Shown one piece after another: positions 32,355 through 42,500 of a stretch of DNA of 64,000 bases. Numbering within the stretch: position 1 is the stretch's first letter; each line of letters begins with the position of its first letter. The notes under the pieces were generated by a model. That model worked only from the letters and a program-made list of their open reading frames with translations, did not search any database and had not been told where the DNA came from. The position numbers were made by a program, and so were the translations under genes. This stretch comes from Secundilactobacillus angelensis (GTDB lineage: Bacteria > Bacillota > Bacilli > Lactobacillales > Lactobacillaceae): positions 1 to 64,000 of the forward strand of contig NZ_JAAXLJ010000003.1 of assembly GCF_012641075.1 (NCBI RefSeq), written 5' to 3'.

Positions 32355-34061
32355 TTGTTGCAAACGAAAGAAATAACGAATCATGAGTTCATCAAGATGA
32401 TTGAGGCTGCGTCAGCATTCCTTGATCAAAATGCCGAATTCATCAATTCATTAAACGTGTTTCCGGTGCCCGATGGTGATACTGGGACCAACATGAGTTT
32501 GTCGTTGGATAGCGGCTTAAAGTACGTTAATGAATCGAGTAGCACCAAAGTCGGTGAATTAGCTCAGGCCCTCGCAAAAGGACTGTTAATGGGTGCCCGG
32601 GGAAACTCTGGTGTTATTTTATCGCAAATTTTTAGGGGATTTTCAAAGGACGTCGCTGAAAAAGAAACGCTGTCAGCTACTGATTTAGCAGACGCCTTCG
32701 CTGCTGGTGCTCAGACAGCTTACAAGGCCGTTATGAAACCTACTGAAGGAACAGTCTTAACCGTTGTTCGGGAAGCTGCTAAGGCCGCTCGTAAGACGGC
32801 TGCTCGCGAGGATGATATCGTTGCCGTTATGGATGCCACTTATAAAGCTGCGGATGCGGCCTTACAAACGACGCCTGATTTATTGCCCGTTTTGAAGCAG
32901 GTCGGTGTGGTTGATTCCGGTGGTCAGGGCTTAACTTTTGTGTTCCAAGCTTTTGATGATGTTTTAAACGGCCGTGAAACGGCTCAAAAGGGTGCACATC
33001 AGCCTAACCCAACCGAGATGGATGAAATGGTCGATGCAGAGCATCATCGCAGTGTGCAGGGTAAATTGAACCCTGACGACATTGTCTATGGTTACTGCAC
33101 GGAGATTATGGTCCGAATTGGCCGGGGCAAACAGGTCGACCAGAAGTTTGACTACGATACCTTCTATAATTACCTTGCTAAGTTGGGCGATTCCCTATTA
33201 GTGGTCAATGACGATGAAATCGTGAAGGTCCACGTTCACACTGAACACCCTGGTAAGGTTATGGCTTGGGGTCAAGAATTTGGTGATCTAGCTAAAGTCA
33301 AAGTCGACAATATGCGTTTGCAGCAGGAAACCATCATCGAAAAAGACGACGAAACTGCTGAAAAGCAAGTACCAGTTGCCACTGCAGAGGCACCAGCCGA
33401 AGCACCTGAAACAGCTATCATTACGATTGCTGCAGGAAAAGGGATGCAGACATTGTTTGAGAGCCTAGGTGCTACCACCGTTATCGCTGGTGGTCAGACC
33501 ATGAATCCAAGCACTCAAGATATCGTCGAGGCGATCAATAACAGTCATGCTAAGCAGGCAATTATTGTGCCAAATAACGGTAATATTTTCCTTGCTGCTG
33601 AACAGGCGATTAAAGTTGTTGATATTCCGGCTGTAATTGTCCACAGTAAGACAATTTCACAAGGGATGACTGCCTTACTCGGTTTCGAACCTGATCACAC
33701 CCTCGAAGAGAATCAAGAAGCCATGGAAGATAACTTAACCACTGTTAAGAGTGGCGAAGTGACCCATGCTATTCGGGATACGCAGATCGATGGTTTTGAT
33801 ATCAAGAAGGGCAACTTCATGGGCCTGATCGACGGCAAGATTGCCATTGTTACTGATAATGTCGAAGAAGCTGCTATCCAAATGGTCAATAAAATGATTG
33901 ATGACGATAGCGAGATTGTGACGATCATTTATGGTGCTGACACTGATCAGCAAACGGCAGAGCATGTTGAAACTGCTGTTGAAGAGCTGGATGATGAACT
34001 GGAAGTAGAAGTTCACGAAGGCGACCAACCCGTCTATCCGTTTGTGATCTCAGTCGAATAA
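32355..34061 (+). CDS. fakA: DAK2-domain fatty acid kinase (FakA/YloV)
   Basis: About 568 residues. Phosphorylates exogenous fatty acids held by a FakB/DegV protein. The kinase domain has F-P-V-P-D-G-D-T-G-T-N-M (metal-binding Asp residues) and A-R-G-N-S-G-V; then a middle domain with H-V-H-T-E-H-P-G and an acidic linker; then the C-terminal EDD-like domain. GGAGG at 32343-32347 fits TTG 32355; GTG 32331 would overlap asp23. Confidence 0.9.
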   Translation: MLQTKEITNHEFIKMIEAASAFLDQNAEFINSLNVFPVPDGDTGTNMSLSLDSGLKYVNESSSTKVGELAQALAKGLLMGARGNSGVILSQIFRGFSKDVAEKETLSATDLADAFAAGAQTAYKAVMKPTEGTVLTVVREAAKAARKTAAREDDIVAVMDATYKAADAALQTTPDLLPVLKQVGVVDSGGQGLTFVFQAFDDVLNGRETAQKGAHQPNPTEMDEMVDAEHHRSVQGKLNPDDIVYGYCTEIMVRIGRGKQVDQKFDYDTFYNYLAKLGDSLLVVNDDEIVKVHVHTEHPGKVMAWGQEFGDLAKVKVDNMRLQQETIIEKDDETAEKQVPVATAEAPAEAPETAIITIAAGKGMQTLFESLGATTVIAGGQTMNPSTQDIVEAINNSHAKQAIIVPNNGNIFLAAEQAIKVVDIPAVIVHSKTISQGMTALLGFEPDHTLEENQEAMEDNLTTVKSGEVTHAIRDTQIDGFDIKKGNFMGLIDGKIAIVTDNVEEAAIQMVNKMIDDDSEIVTIIYGADTDQQTAEHVETAVEELDDELEVEVHEGDQPVYPFVISVE

Positions 34062-34133
34062 TTGCTGTTTGTTTGTGTCTTTAACACCTTACAAGTTTAA
34101 AAGTAATGATGTTGTTTAGTGAGATTTGTTTTG

Positions 34134-34167
34134 AGCCTGCTGACCAATCTGGTCGGAAGGCTTTTTG
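34134..34167 (+). terminator. Terminator after fakA
   Basis: AGCCT ... AGGCT outer stem with inner GACCA/TGGTC stem, followed by TTTTTG (34134-34167). Confidence 0.75.
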
Positions 34168-34215
34168 TATTAGGTGGTTTAGGCTTAAGGCATTAATTGA
34201 AAGGGGAATCCAATC

Positions 34216-34473
34216 ATGGATCAACAAATTGTGACAGTAGACGGTATACAATACGTTATTACCGAACCCGCGACCGGCGAAATCTTTGAAAGTACGGTGA
34301 TGGGCGTCAGCGAAACTATTAAAACACTTAACGGTAAGGGTTATCAGCTTAACGGTGATCAAAAAAAGCTATACGAAATTGAGTGGCTGCTTGATGGGGA
34401 TTTAAACAGCGATGATTTTACAAAATGGGTCAAGGATTGGCACACAGCTGATGCTGCCCTAGAATTAGATTAG
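34216..34473 (+). CDS. Hypothetical protein, 85 residues
   Basis: Acidic small protein behind AAAGGGG. Begins M-D-Q-Q-I-V-T-V-D-G-I-Q-Y; the rest is mixed alpha/beta with W-L-L-D-G-D-L-N-S-D-D-F. No family recognised. Monocistronic between the fakA terminator and the recG leader. Confidence 0.6.
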   Translation: MDQQIVTVDGIQYVITEPATGEIFESTVMGVSETIKTLNGKGYQLNGDQKKLYEIEWLLDGDLNSDDFTKWVKDWHTADAALELD

Positions 34474-34542
34474 TGGTGATTAACAGCCGTACTAAGGTGT
34501 ACCGCTAATTTTGCAACTGGTCTTTTCAATTTATTTCGATTA

Positions 34543-34665
34543 TAATGTATGACGTTATAAATAGAGATGCGAGTTGAGATTGAATGTTCAACTACTATTT
34601 CTGCTTGGATTAAATTTTAACTCAGTTGTCGATTAAAGGTGGCGGCGCAATTGAACCGCCACTTT
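34543..34665 (+). promoter_or_regulatory. recG leader: promoter and attenuator-like hairpin
   Basis: A TATAAT (34543-34548) with a weak -35 lies 150 bases before recG. Near the end GTGGCGG (34639-34645) pairs with CCGCCAC (34656-34662), followed by TTTG, a weak terminator that may modulate read-through into recG. Confidence 0.4.
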
Positions 34666-34696
34666 GTTGATTAGTTTCAAGTTGGGAGGGAGTCAC

Positions 34697-36730
34697 GTGG
34701 CGTTAACAGATTCCGTAACGGGTTTGCCTGGCGTTGGCCCCAAAAGAGCGCAAGCGTTGGCAGACCTTGGAATTACGACGATCGAATCGTTGCTGACTTA
34801 CTACCCGTTCCGTTACGAAGATCTACGTGTGAAAGCGCTGGACGAAATTGGTGACCAGGAACAGGTTACTTTAAAGGGAATTGTGGCCGCGCCACCAACT
34901 GTGAGCCAGTTCGGCCGAAAGAAAAGTCGGTTAAACTTCAGGTTGTTAATTGGCCAAGACGTTGTTCCAGTGACATTTTTCAATCAGCCATGGTTAAAAA
35001 ATAATATTGAAGTAGAATCGCCAATCATGGTATACGGTCGTTTCGATGCCAATCGGAAACAACTTAACGGTATGAAAATTTTGAGTAGTGGTAAGACGGA
35101 TCCGATGGCTTCGGTTTATCCATCGAACTCAGGTATTCGGCAAAAAACGATACAGCAGCTAGTGGTTGCTGCCTGGGACCAGTATCATACCGAAATCGTT
35201 GATTTGGTGCCGACTGAGATCAAAGCACACTACCGGTTGCTTGACCGGGACCAGATGATTCATGACATGCATTTTCCAAAGGATTTGAAGGCTGCTAAGG
35301 CAGCTAGACGATCGGCTAAATTTGAAGAGTTTTTCCGCTTCCAAATGCAATTGCAAATGCTGAAACGACGGGATGAAAGTCAAGTCGGTATTTCGATTGA
35401 TTATGATAATCATAGACTGCAGCGATTTGTTCATGAGTTACCATACGAGTTAACTGGTGCTCAAAAGCGAGTGGTCAACGAAATTTGTGCAGACTTAAAA
35501 CGGCCAATTCACATGAACCGGCTGCTTCAAGGTGACGTCGGCAGTGGTAAGACGGTTGTAGCTGCCATTTGTATGTACGCTGCCATTACCGGTGGCTATC
35601 AAGCCGCGCTGATGGCGCCTACTGAAATTCTGGCAGAACAACATGCTAATAACTTACAAGCTTTATTTGAAGGCTTACCGGTCAATATTGTGCTGCTTAC
35701 TGGTTCAACTAAACCTGCAGTACGAAAAGAAATCCTGCCAAGAATTGCTTCGGGTGAAATCAACTTGATTATTGGAACACATGCCTTGATACAAAATGGT
35801 GTTGATTATCATCGCTTGGGGTTAATCGTGATTGACGAGCAGCACCGGTTTGGAGTCGCCCAGAGGCAAGCTTTGCGGCAAAAAGGTGACAATCCGGACG
35901 TTTTAGCCATGACCGCTACTCCGATTCCAAGAACCCTAGCAATTACCAGTTATGGTGAGATGGATATTTCAGTGATTGATGAATTGCCGGCTGGTCGTAA
36001 ACCAGTCACTACCCGGTGGATCAAAAATGCGCAGATTGATTCGGCTATTCAATTTGTTTTGCGGGAATTGGCTGCTGGCCACCAAGCTTACGTTGTGACG
36101 CCCTTGATTGAAGAATCTGAGGCAGTGGATATGAAGAATGCCCAGGCAATTTACGAACGGTTTTCAACGTATTTCTCACCGCACAATTACCAAGTTGGTT
36201 TGCTGCATGGTCGCATGAAAAACGATGAAAAAGACGATGTGATGCAGGCCTTCAAAAATAATCGCTATCAAGTGTTAGTCGCAACTACCGTCATTGAAGT
36301 TGGTGTGGATGTCAAGAATGCAACCGTCATGCTGATTTATGACGCTGATCATTTTGGCCTCGCTCAACTGCATCAATTACGTGGCCGAGTTGGCCGGTCT
36401 GACCAGCAATCATACTGTATTCTAGTGGCTGATCCTAAGAATAAAAACGGGGTTGACCGGATGCGCGTAATGACTGAAACTAATGATGGTTTCGTGGTCT
36501 CGCAAAAGGATTTGGAGTTACGCGGCTCAGGTGATGTGCTGGGAAAGAAACAATCTGGCTTACCCGACTTTAAAGTGGGTGACCCAGTTGCTGACCTCAC
36601 TATGTTGAGCGTTGCCCAAGACGAAGCTAAGAAATTGACTAGCATGCCTGAGTGGCAGCAACAGCCGGAAAATGCGGCCTTAGTCAGTTACCTAAAGCAA
36701 GCTGAAGAACATGCCTATATGTTTGATTAA
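34697..36730 (+). CDS. recG: ATP-dependent DNA helicase RecG
   Basis: 677 residues, normal. Remodels stalled forks. N-terminal wedge domain (L-P-G-V-G-P-K-R-A, Y-Y-P-F-R-Y-E-D-L), SF2 motif I G-D-V-G-S-G-K-T (near 276), motif II D-E-Q-H-R-F-G (near 380), motif III T-A-T-P-I-P-R-T and motif VI Q-L-R-G-R-V-G-R. GTG 34697 follows GGGAGGGAG and gives the family start; an in-frame upstream start has no support. Confidence 0.97.
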   Translation: MALTDSVTGLPGVGPKRAQALADLGITTIESLLTYYPFRYEDLRVKALDEIGDQEQVTLKGIVAAPPTVSQFGRKKSRLNFRLLIGQDVVPVTFFNQPWLKNNIEVESPIMVYGRFDANRKQLNGMKILSSGKTDPMASVYPSNSGIRQKTIQQLVVAAWDQYHTEIVDLVPTEIKAHYRLLDRDQMIHDMHFPKDLKAAKAARRSAKFEEFFRFQMQLQMLKRRDESQVGISIDYDNHRLQRFVHELPYELTGAQKRVVNEICADLKRPIHMNRLLQGDVGSGKTVVAAICMYAAITGGYQAALMAPTEILAEQHANNLQALFEGLPVNIVLLTGSTKPAVRKEILPRIASGEINLIIGTHALIQNGVDYHRLGLIVIDEQHRFGVAQRQALRQKGDNPDVLAMTATPIPRTLAITSYGEMDISVIDELPAGRKPVTTRWIKNAQIDSAIQFVLRELAAGHQAYVVTPLIEESEAVDMKNAQAIYERFSTYFSPHNYQVGLLHGRMKNDEKDDVMQAFKNNRYQVLVATTVIEVGVDVKNATVMLIYDADHFGLAQLHQLRGRVGRSDQQSYCILVADPKNKNGVDRMRVMTETNDGFVVSQKDLELRGSGDVLGKKQSGLPDFKVGDPVADLTMLSVAQDEAKKLTSMPEWQQQPENAALVSYLKQAEEHAYMFD

Positions 36731-36745
36731 GAGAGGATGAAAAAA

Positions 36746-37783
36746 TTGAGAATCGCAGTTGATGCCATGGGTGGAGATTACGCCCCTAAAGAGGTTGTTG
36801 CAGGAATTGAATTAGCCCGTGACCGCTATCCGGAAATTGAATTTGATTTGTACGGCCAGACTGATAAAGTGAAGCCGTTTTTGAATAATGAGGAACACAT
36901 CAGTTTAATTCAAGCAGATGAAGTTATCACTATGGAAGATGAACCCGTTCGTGCTTTACGTCGAAAAAAGCAGTCCAGCATTGTGTTGGCCGCTCAAGCC
37001 GTTCGTGATGGCAAAGATGATGCCTTTTTCTCTGCTGGAAATTCTGGTGCGCTTCTGGCAGCGGGGTTATTGATTATTGGCCGGATCAAGGGAATCGATC
37101 GCCCTGGATTGACGACGACGTTACCAGTGTTAAATAAGCCAGATCAAAATCAATTTTTGATGTTGGATGTGGGTGCCAACGCCGATTCGAAGCCGTTTAA
37201 TTTATACCAATACGCAATCTTAGGAAAATACTACGCACAAACAGTGATGGGTGTTAAAAACCCACGAATTGGGTTGTTGAATAACGGTACTGAAGCGGAT
37301 AAGGGTGACCTGGTCCACAAAGCGGTGCATGAATACTTAGCTGGTGCCAAAGACTTGAACTTTATTGGTAACGTAGAATCCCGCGAACTGTTAAACGGTG
37401 CGGCGGATGTTGTGGTTACTGATGGATTCACTGGTAACGCTGTTCTTAAAAATACGGAAGGTACCGCGTTGTCGATGCTGAAATTAATCAAGCACAGTAT
37501 TATGAATGGCGGTGTTTCCAGTAAGCTTGGCGCCCTCATGCTCAAATCAACCTTCAAAGAAATCCAGAATCAAATGGATTATTCTAAGTACGGTGGCGCT
37601 GTGTTACTAGGTGTTAAGGCGCCAGTGATTAAAACGCACGGTTCTGCAAAAGCCACGACCATTGCTAATACCATTGGCCAGATCAAAACGATGCTGGAAA
37701 ACCATTCGGTGGACAACGTCGTCAGCTACTTCAATGATCACAGTGAGGAAATGGCGGCTGCTAAGGCTGAGATGCAGAAGTAG
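36746..37783 (+). CDS. plsX: Phosphate acyltransferase PlsX
   Basis: About 345 residues. Makes acyl-phosphate from acyl-ACP for phosphatidic acid synthesis. Opening I-A-V-D-A-M-G-G-D-Y-A-P-K is the family hallmark. TTG 36746 with GAGG 9 bases upstream gives this start; ATG 36737 would add three residues but lies directly on the ribosome site. Also G-N-S-G-A-L-L-A-A and D-V-G-A-N. Followed by acpP, its substrate carrier. Confidence 0.95.
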   Translation: MRIAVDAMGGDYAPKEVVAGIELARDRYPEIEFDLYGQTDKVKPFLNNEEHISLIQADEVITMEDEPVRALRRKKQSSIVLAAQAVRDGKDDAFFSAGNSGALLAAGLLIIGRIKGIDRPGLTTTLPVLNKPDQNQFLMLDVGANADSKPFNLYQYAILGKYYAQTVMGVKNPRIGLLNNGTEADKGDLVHKAVHEYLAGAKDLNFIGNVESRELLNGAADVVVTDGFTGNAVLKNTEGTALSMLKLIKHSIMNGGVSSKLGALMLKSTFKEIQNQMDYSKYGGAVLLGVKAPVIKTHGSAKATTIANTIGQIKTMLENHSVDNVVSYFNDHSEEMAAAKAEMQK

Positions 37784-37854
37784 ACAGGTAGTTCTACCGT
37801 TTCCAAACAGTTTGTGCTAAACTGATTGATGAACTAAATAGGGTGAGGTAAATT

Positions 37855-38100
37855 ATGTCAAAAGACGAAATTTTTAATAAGATTGCTGACATCATCGCGG
37901 ATCGCTTTGAAGTTAAACGTGATGCAATCACGATGGACTTGAACTTTAAAACTGACCTTGATGCTGACTCCATTGATTTTGTAGAATTTATTCTGGAACT
38001 TGAAGATACATTTGGTGCGGAAATCTCAGATGATGCAGCTGAAAAGTTGAACACTGTGGGAGAAGCAGTGGACTACATTGCCGCTAATGGCGACAAGTAA
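37855..38100 (+). CDS. acpP: Acyl carrier protein
   Basis: 81 residues. Contains D-A-D-S-I-D, whose serine (about residue 40) carries 4'-phosphopantetheine. Acidic four-helix protein with F-V-E-F-I-L-E-L-E. Lies 70 bases after plsX; a leader with TTGTGC...TGATGA may hold a local promoter. Confidence 0.96.
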   Translation: MSKDEIFNKIADIIADRFEVKRDAITMDLNFKTDLDADSIDFVEFILELEDTFGAEISDDAAEKLNTVGEAVDYIAANGDK

Positions 38101-38196
38101 TCGCATTGTCAAAGAATAGACGGAAAGGTTGCGGTGAAACGATTTGTTTTATCACAGCCTTTTTCCTTGTATCGTTATAATGAAAAAGGAGCGTTA

Positions 38197-38904
38197 TTGA
38201 TCTTGATAAAGGGATTAGACGATTTACTCAAACAGAATTTTAATATAGTCATTAAAAATAAGGGTTTACTAGACGAGGCGTTTACACAGGCTTCCTACGT
38301 AAACGAGCATCCCAACGAAAATTTGAAGTTTTATGAACGAATTGAATTTTTAGGTGATGCGGTCATGCAACTGGTTGTTTCAGATTATATTTATAAGCGT
38401 TATACCAAAATGCCTCAAGGCCGGTTGACCCGGCTTCGGGCTGCCATGGTAAACGAAGAAAGTTTTGCTAGTTTTGCCCGTGAGTGCCATTTTGACCAGT
38501 ACATTAGGCTTGGTAAGGGTGAGGAGAAAGCGCATGCTCGAGAACGTGACTCATTACTCTGTGATATTTTTGAATCATTCATTGGCGCTTTATACCTTGA
38601 TCAAGGAGTGGAACCAGTCCGTGCGTTTGCTGCTCAGGTTATTTTTCCAAAACTTGATGAGGGTCGATTCGATGAATTCTTTGATCACAAGACCGAACTG
38701 CAGGAAGTTGCCCAGAAGAACGGTCCCGTCTCAATCGATTACGAACTGTTAGACGAAAATGGTCCCGACAACGACCGCGCGTTTAAAGTTGCGGTCAAAA
38801 TTGATGGTAAGGAACTCGGCGTGGGCGTTGGCCATTCGAAGAAAAACGCGGAACAAGGGGCCGCAAAACAGGCGTTACTCAAGCTTGAACCAGAGCAGGC
38901 CTAA
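38197..38904 (+). CDS. rnc: Ribonuclease III
   Basis: About 235 residues. Nuclease signature E-R-I-E-F-L-G-D-A-V near residue 50 and the second acidic site D-I-F-E-S-F-I-G-A; C-terminal dsRNA-binding domain (P-V-S-I-D-Y-E-L-L ... K-N-A-E-Q-G-A-A-K-Q-A). GGAG at 38188 fits TTG 38197 (or TTG 38203); the GTG at 38134 gives an N-terminus unlike the family. Precedes smc, as in other lactobacilli. Confidence 0.94.
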   Translation: MILIKGLDDLLKQNFNIVIKNKGLLDEAFTQASYVNEHPNENLKFYERIEFLGDAVMQLVVSDYIYKRYTKMPQGRLTRLRAAMVNEESFASFARECHFDQYIRLGKGEEKAHARERDSLLCDIFESFIGALYLDQGVEPVRAFAAQVIFPKLDEGRFDEFFDHKTELQEVAQKNGPVSIDYELLDENGPDNDRAFKVAVKIDGKELGVGVGHSKKNAEQGAAKQALLKLEPEQA

Positions 38905-38928
38905 TTTGAAAGTAAGTGGGGAGCAATT

Positions 38929-41900
38929 ATGAAACTAAAATCGCTAGAAATTAGTGGTTTCAAGTCGTTTGCGGACGATACCAAAATCGAATTTGAAGAC
39001 GGTGTCACTGGTATTGTTGGCCCCAATGGGAGTGGCAAAAGCAATATCAGTGAAGCGATTCGGTGGGTTCTAGGGGAACAGTCTGCCAAAAATCTGCGTG
39101 GTAGCCGAATGCCGGATGTCATTTTTAATGGCTCTACCAAACGAAAACCGTTGAATCGAGCTCGAGTGACCATGATCTTGGACAATTCTGATCACTACCT
39201 TAAAACGGAATATACCGAGATCAACGTCACCAGAAAGCTCTTTCGAAATGGTGAAAGTAATTATCAGCTTAATGGGCAGGACTGTCGGCTAAAAGATATT
39301 TTGAATCTTTTCATGGATTCTGGAATTGGTGATAATGCTTTTTCTATGATCTCGCAAGGTCGGGTCGAATCGATTTTCAATAGTAAACCTGAAGACCGTC
39401 GATTCATTGTTGAAGAACTCATCGGTGTTTCGAAATATCGCCTTGGGAAAGAGAAAGCTAAGCGGGAGTTAGACCAAACCGCTGGCTATCTTGACCGTGT
39501 AAATGATTTGATGACGGAACTGAGTAGTCAAATCGAACCTCTGGCCCAGCAAAGCAGTTTGGCTAAGGAATACGTGGCTCAAAAGAAACAGTTCGATACC
39601 CTTGACCAAAGTCGAATCGTCCTCGAGATTGAGTCACTGCAATCCGATTTAAAAACCCAGCAGGCACAACTTAAAGAAAAACAATCCCGGGTTGCCGACA
39701 CCAAACAACAATTGGCAAACAATGCTGCTCAGTTAGATGAAGCCCGTGACACAACCAACCAGTTATCCAGTAAAAAAGATGATACCAATCAGCAGTTACT
39801 TGATGTGACCTCGCGTAAACAACAGGTGGTTGGTGCACGAGCACTGGATTCTGAACGTCAAAAGCACCAACAGGAGACCTTGGGCGAGCTATCTAATCGC
39901 ATAAAGGCATCGCAGGAGAATTTAAAACAAGCACAGGCGACATTAACGACCACTCAGAGTCAATTAACGGAACTAAAAGCCGCTTTGAAACAAGATCGTG
40001 CCAAGGCAAAGCAGTTGAAATTACAGCTGGCGGATTTGGACGAAGCAAAACTGGCGGATGAAGAAGATCAATTGCAGAACAACTACATTGACCAATTGCA
40101 AGCTATCACGACTCTGCATAACCAAAAGCAATACCTGGAGAAGAATCAGCAACGGGCAACTTCTGAAAGTCAGCAAGCTGATCAGCGATTACACAGCTTG
40201 CAAACAGATCTCAAAGAACAGCAAAAACAGTTAGAAGTCGCCAATCAAAAGTTGCAATCACAGCAGCAACAATATGATGAGCTGCAAGAGAAGTGTCAAA
40301 AATTGGCCGCTGCACATGAACAGCGACAACAGCAGATTGCACAGTTGAATAATCAGTGGCTATCGGCTTTAGAAGTCAGTCAGCAGGCAAAAGCGAGATT
40401 AAAGAGCCTTCAAGAGCTTGCTCAAAATTATGCTGGGTTTTATCAAGGGACGAAGGCCGTATTGAAAGCTAAGGATCAGCTATCAGGTATTATTGGTCCG
40501 GTCGCAGAGATTTTACAGGTTCCCGAGAAGTACACTAAAGCTGTCGAAGCGGCAATCGGCGCTCAGCAGCAACACGTTGTGGTCAGTGATGAAAGTGCCG
40601 GTAAAGCGGCGATTCGCTATTTGACGCAAAATCAATTGGGACGTAGTACATTTCTGCCATTGACTAAAATTAGAACCAGTCATGTTGCTGAAAACATTTT
40701 AGTGAAGTGTCGGCAGGCACCAGGTTTTCTAGGAGTTGCGGCCGATTTAATCCACGTGTATGATGAGCGGTTGCAACCAGTCGTTGACCACTTATTAGGC
40801 AACTTAATTTTTGCAGCTGATTTGAACGATGCGGTTGCATTGGCTAACCTGATTCAGCATCGCTATCGCATTATCACGTTGGCCGGAGAAGTGATTTCTA
40901 CTAGTGGCGCAATGTCTGGTGGAAAAGATAAGCGAGAACGTCACGGTATTTTAAGTCAAAAACAAGAACTGACTAACTTACAGTTGAATGTTAATCAAAT
41001 GGCAGCGCAACTTGCCGCTAAGCAAACCGAGTTACAGCGTCTCAAGCATGTACAGGAATCCGATAATCAATCTGATTACCAAGATCAGCTGAATGCCTTG
41101 AATGTGACTCGTCAGCAAGCTGAAAACCAAGTCAAATTATTGTCTGATCGGGTGAGTTCAGTAAAGAAACAAATTGCGGTACATCAAGCGCAGTGGGGGC
41201 TCAACCAAGAAGGCGAGGATTTTGCTACTCAGCTGAAGCGCAACCAAGAAGAAACCGCGCAAGCAGAGCAAAAACTGGCTACCCTTAAGGACCAGATTGC
41301 AACGCTTAAGACGCAACAAGCTCAACGCAGTCAATCAGTTCAGCAAATCAGCGCGGAGTATCAGGATCAACGAGCAGTAGTCACCACCAAGTCGGTTCAA
41401 GAAAAACAACTGGAAAAAGAAGCTGCAGAACAAGTTGCGCATGTGTCAACAGTTGCGCATGAAATTGAAGCGCTTCAAAATCGAATCGATGCTTTAACTG
41501 CGGAAAAATCTGAAATGGGCGCGTCGACTCATGATCATGAAGCAACTTTAAAACAGCTCGCTGAAAAGGAATTCCAATTAAAGGAACTGTTAAAACAGCT
41601 TAATCAAGATTTGGGCACAGCTAACGACAAGCAGGCGACGCTAGAACGGTCAAATCAACTCGCAACCGAAACACTTAACAACGAGCAACTAGCCGCGCAA
41701 AAGCTTGATATCGCATGTTCAAGGCTCAGCTCGCAACTCGATCAACGCCAAAATACGCTTGCTGAAACCTACCACGCTAGTTTTGCGTTTGCGAAACAAC
41801 ACCAAGTTGACCTACCTCTCGACCAGATCCGCGAAAAGCTGAAATTGCTGAAACGTGGCCTGGATGATTTAGGTGAAGTCAACGTTTCAAGTATTGATGA

Positions 41901-42480
41901 GTATGACCGAGTAAAATCACGGTATGACTTCCTGACGCAGCAAAGAGAAGATCTCAGTGCGTCTAAGAATAATCTCTTGGACACTATGAACGAAATGGAT
42001 CAGCAGGTTATTGGGCGCTTTGATACCACGTTTAAGTTACTGAATGAGCAATTTCAGGAGACTTTCACTAAAATGTTTGGTGGCGGTCAAGCTAAATTAG
42101 TCTTGACCGATCCAGAACATTTGCTCACTACGGGAATCGAAATCATGGCAGAACCACCTGGAAAACGGTTGCAGAGTATGCGATTATTGTCAGGTGGTGA
42201 ACGGGCTTTAACTGCAATTACTTTACTATTTGCCGTCTTGCGGGTTCAACCGGCACCGTTTTGTGTGTTAGACGAAGCCGAAGCAGCTTTAGATCCAGCG
42301 AATACTGGCCGTTTTGCCAGCTATTTAAACCATTTTGATGATGATACTCAGTTTATTGTGATCACCCACCGGAAAGAAACCATGGTTCAAGCTGACCGGC
42401 TTTATGGGATTACCATGCAGGAATCTGGTGTGTCAAAATTGGTTTCAGTCGATCTCGATAAAGTACCAACTCAAAGATAA
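38929..42480 (+). CDS. smc: Chromosome segregation protein SMC
   Basis: 1183 residues. Walker A G-P-N-G-S-G-K-S near residue 33 and Q-loop region I-S-Q-G-R-V; long Gln/Lys-rich coiled coil; hinge about 510-650 (G-I-I-G-P-V-A-E-I ... G-A-M-S-G-G); second coil; C-terminal signature L-S-G-G-E-R-A-L near 1086 and Walker B V-L-D-E-A-E-A-A-L-D. Forms condensin with ScpAB, encoded elsewhere. The coils are very rich in Gln (QQ runs), as is common in lactobacilli. Confidence 0.97.
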   Translation: MKLKSLEISGFKSFADDTKIEFEDGVTGIVGPNGSGKSNISEAIRWVLGEQSAKNLRGSRMPDVIFNGSTKRKPLNRARVTMILDNSDHYLKTEYTEINVTRKLFRNGESNYQLNGQDCRLKDILNLFMDSGIGDNAFSMISQGRVESIFNSKPEDRRFIVEELIGVSKYRLGKEKAKRELDQTAGYLDRVNDLMTELSSQIEPLAQQSSLAKEYVAQKKQFDTLDQSRIVLEIESLQSDLKTQQAQLKEKQSRVADTKQQLANNAAQLDEARDTTNQLSSKKDDTNQQLLDVTSRKQQVVGARALDSERQKHQQETLGELSNRIKASQENLKQAQATLTTTQSQLTELKAALKQDRAKAKQLKLQLADLDEAKLADEEDQLQNNYIDQLQAITTLHNQKQYLEKNQQRATSESQQADQRLHSLQTDLKEQQKQLEVANQKLQSQQQQYDELQEKCQKLAAAHEQRQQQIAQLNNQWLSALEVSQQAKARLKSLQELAQNYAGFYQGTKAVLKAKDQLSGIIGPVAEILQVPEKYTKAVEAAIGAQQQHVVVSDESAGKAAIRYLTQNQLGRSTFLPLTKIRTSHVAENILVKCRQAPGFLGVAADLIHVYDERLQPVVDHLLGNLIFAADLNDAVALANLIQHRYRIITLAGEVISTSGAMSGGKDKRERHGILSQKQELTNLQLNVNQMAAQLAAKQTELQRLKHVQESDNQSDYQDQLNALNVTRQQAENQVKLLSDRVSSVKKQIAVHQAQWGLNQEGEDFATQLKRNQEETAQAEQKLATLKDQIATLKTQQAQRSQSVQQISAEYQDQRAVVTTKSVQEKQLEKEAAEQVAHVSTVAHEIEALQNRIDALTAEKSEMGASTHDHEATLKQLAEKEFQLKELLKQLNQDLGTANDKQATLERSNQLATETLNNEQLAAQKLDIACSRLSSQLDQRQNTLAETYHASFAFAKQHQVDLPLDQIREKLKLLKRGLDDLGEVNVSSIDEYDRVKSRYDFLTQQREDLSASKNNLLDTMNEMDQQVIGRFDTTFKLLNEQFQETFTKMFGGGQAKLVLTDPEHLLTTGIEIMAEPPGKRLQSMRLLSGGERALTAITLLFAVLRVQPAPFCVLDEAEAALDPANTGRFASYLNHFDDDTQFIVITHRKETMVQADRLYGITMQESGVSKLVSVDLDKVPTQR

Positions 42481-42500
42481 TAAATGAAGGACGTGATTTT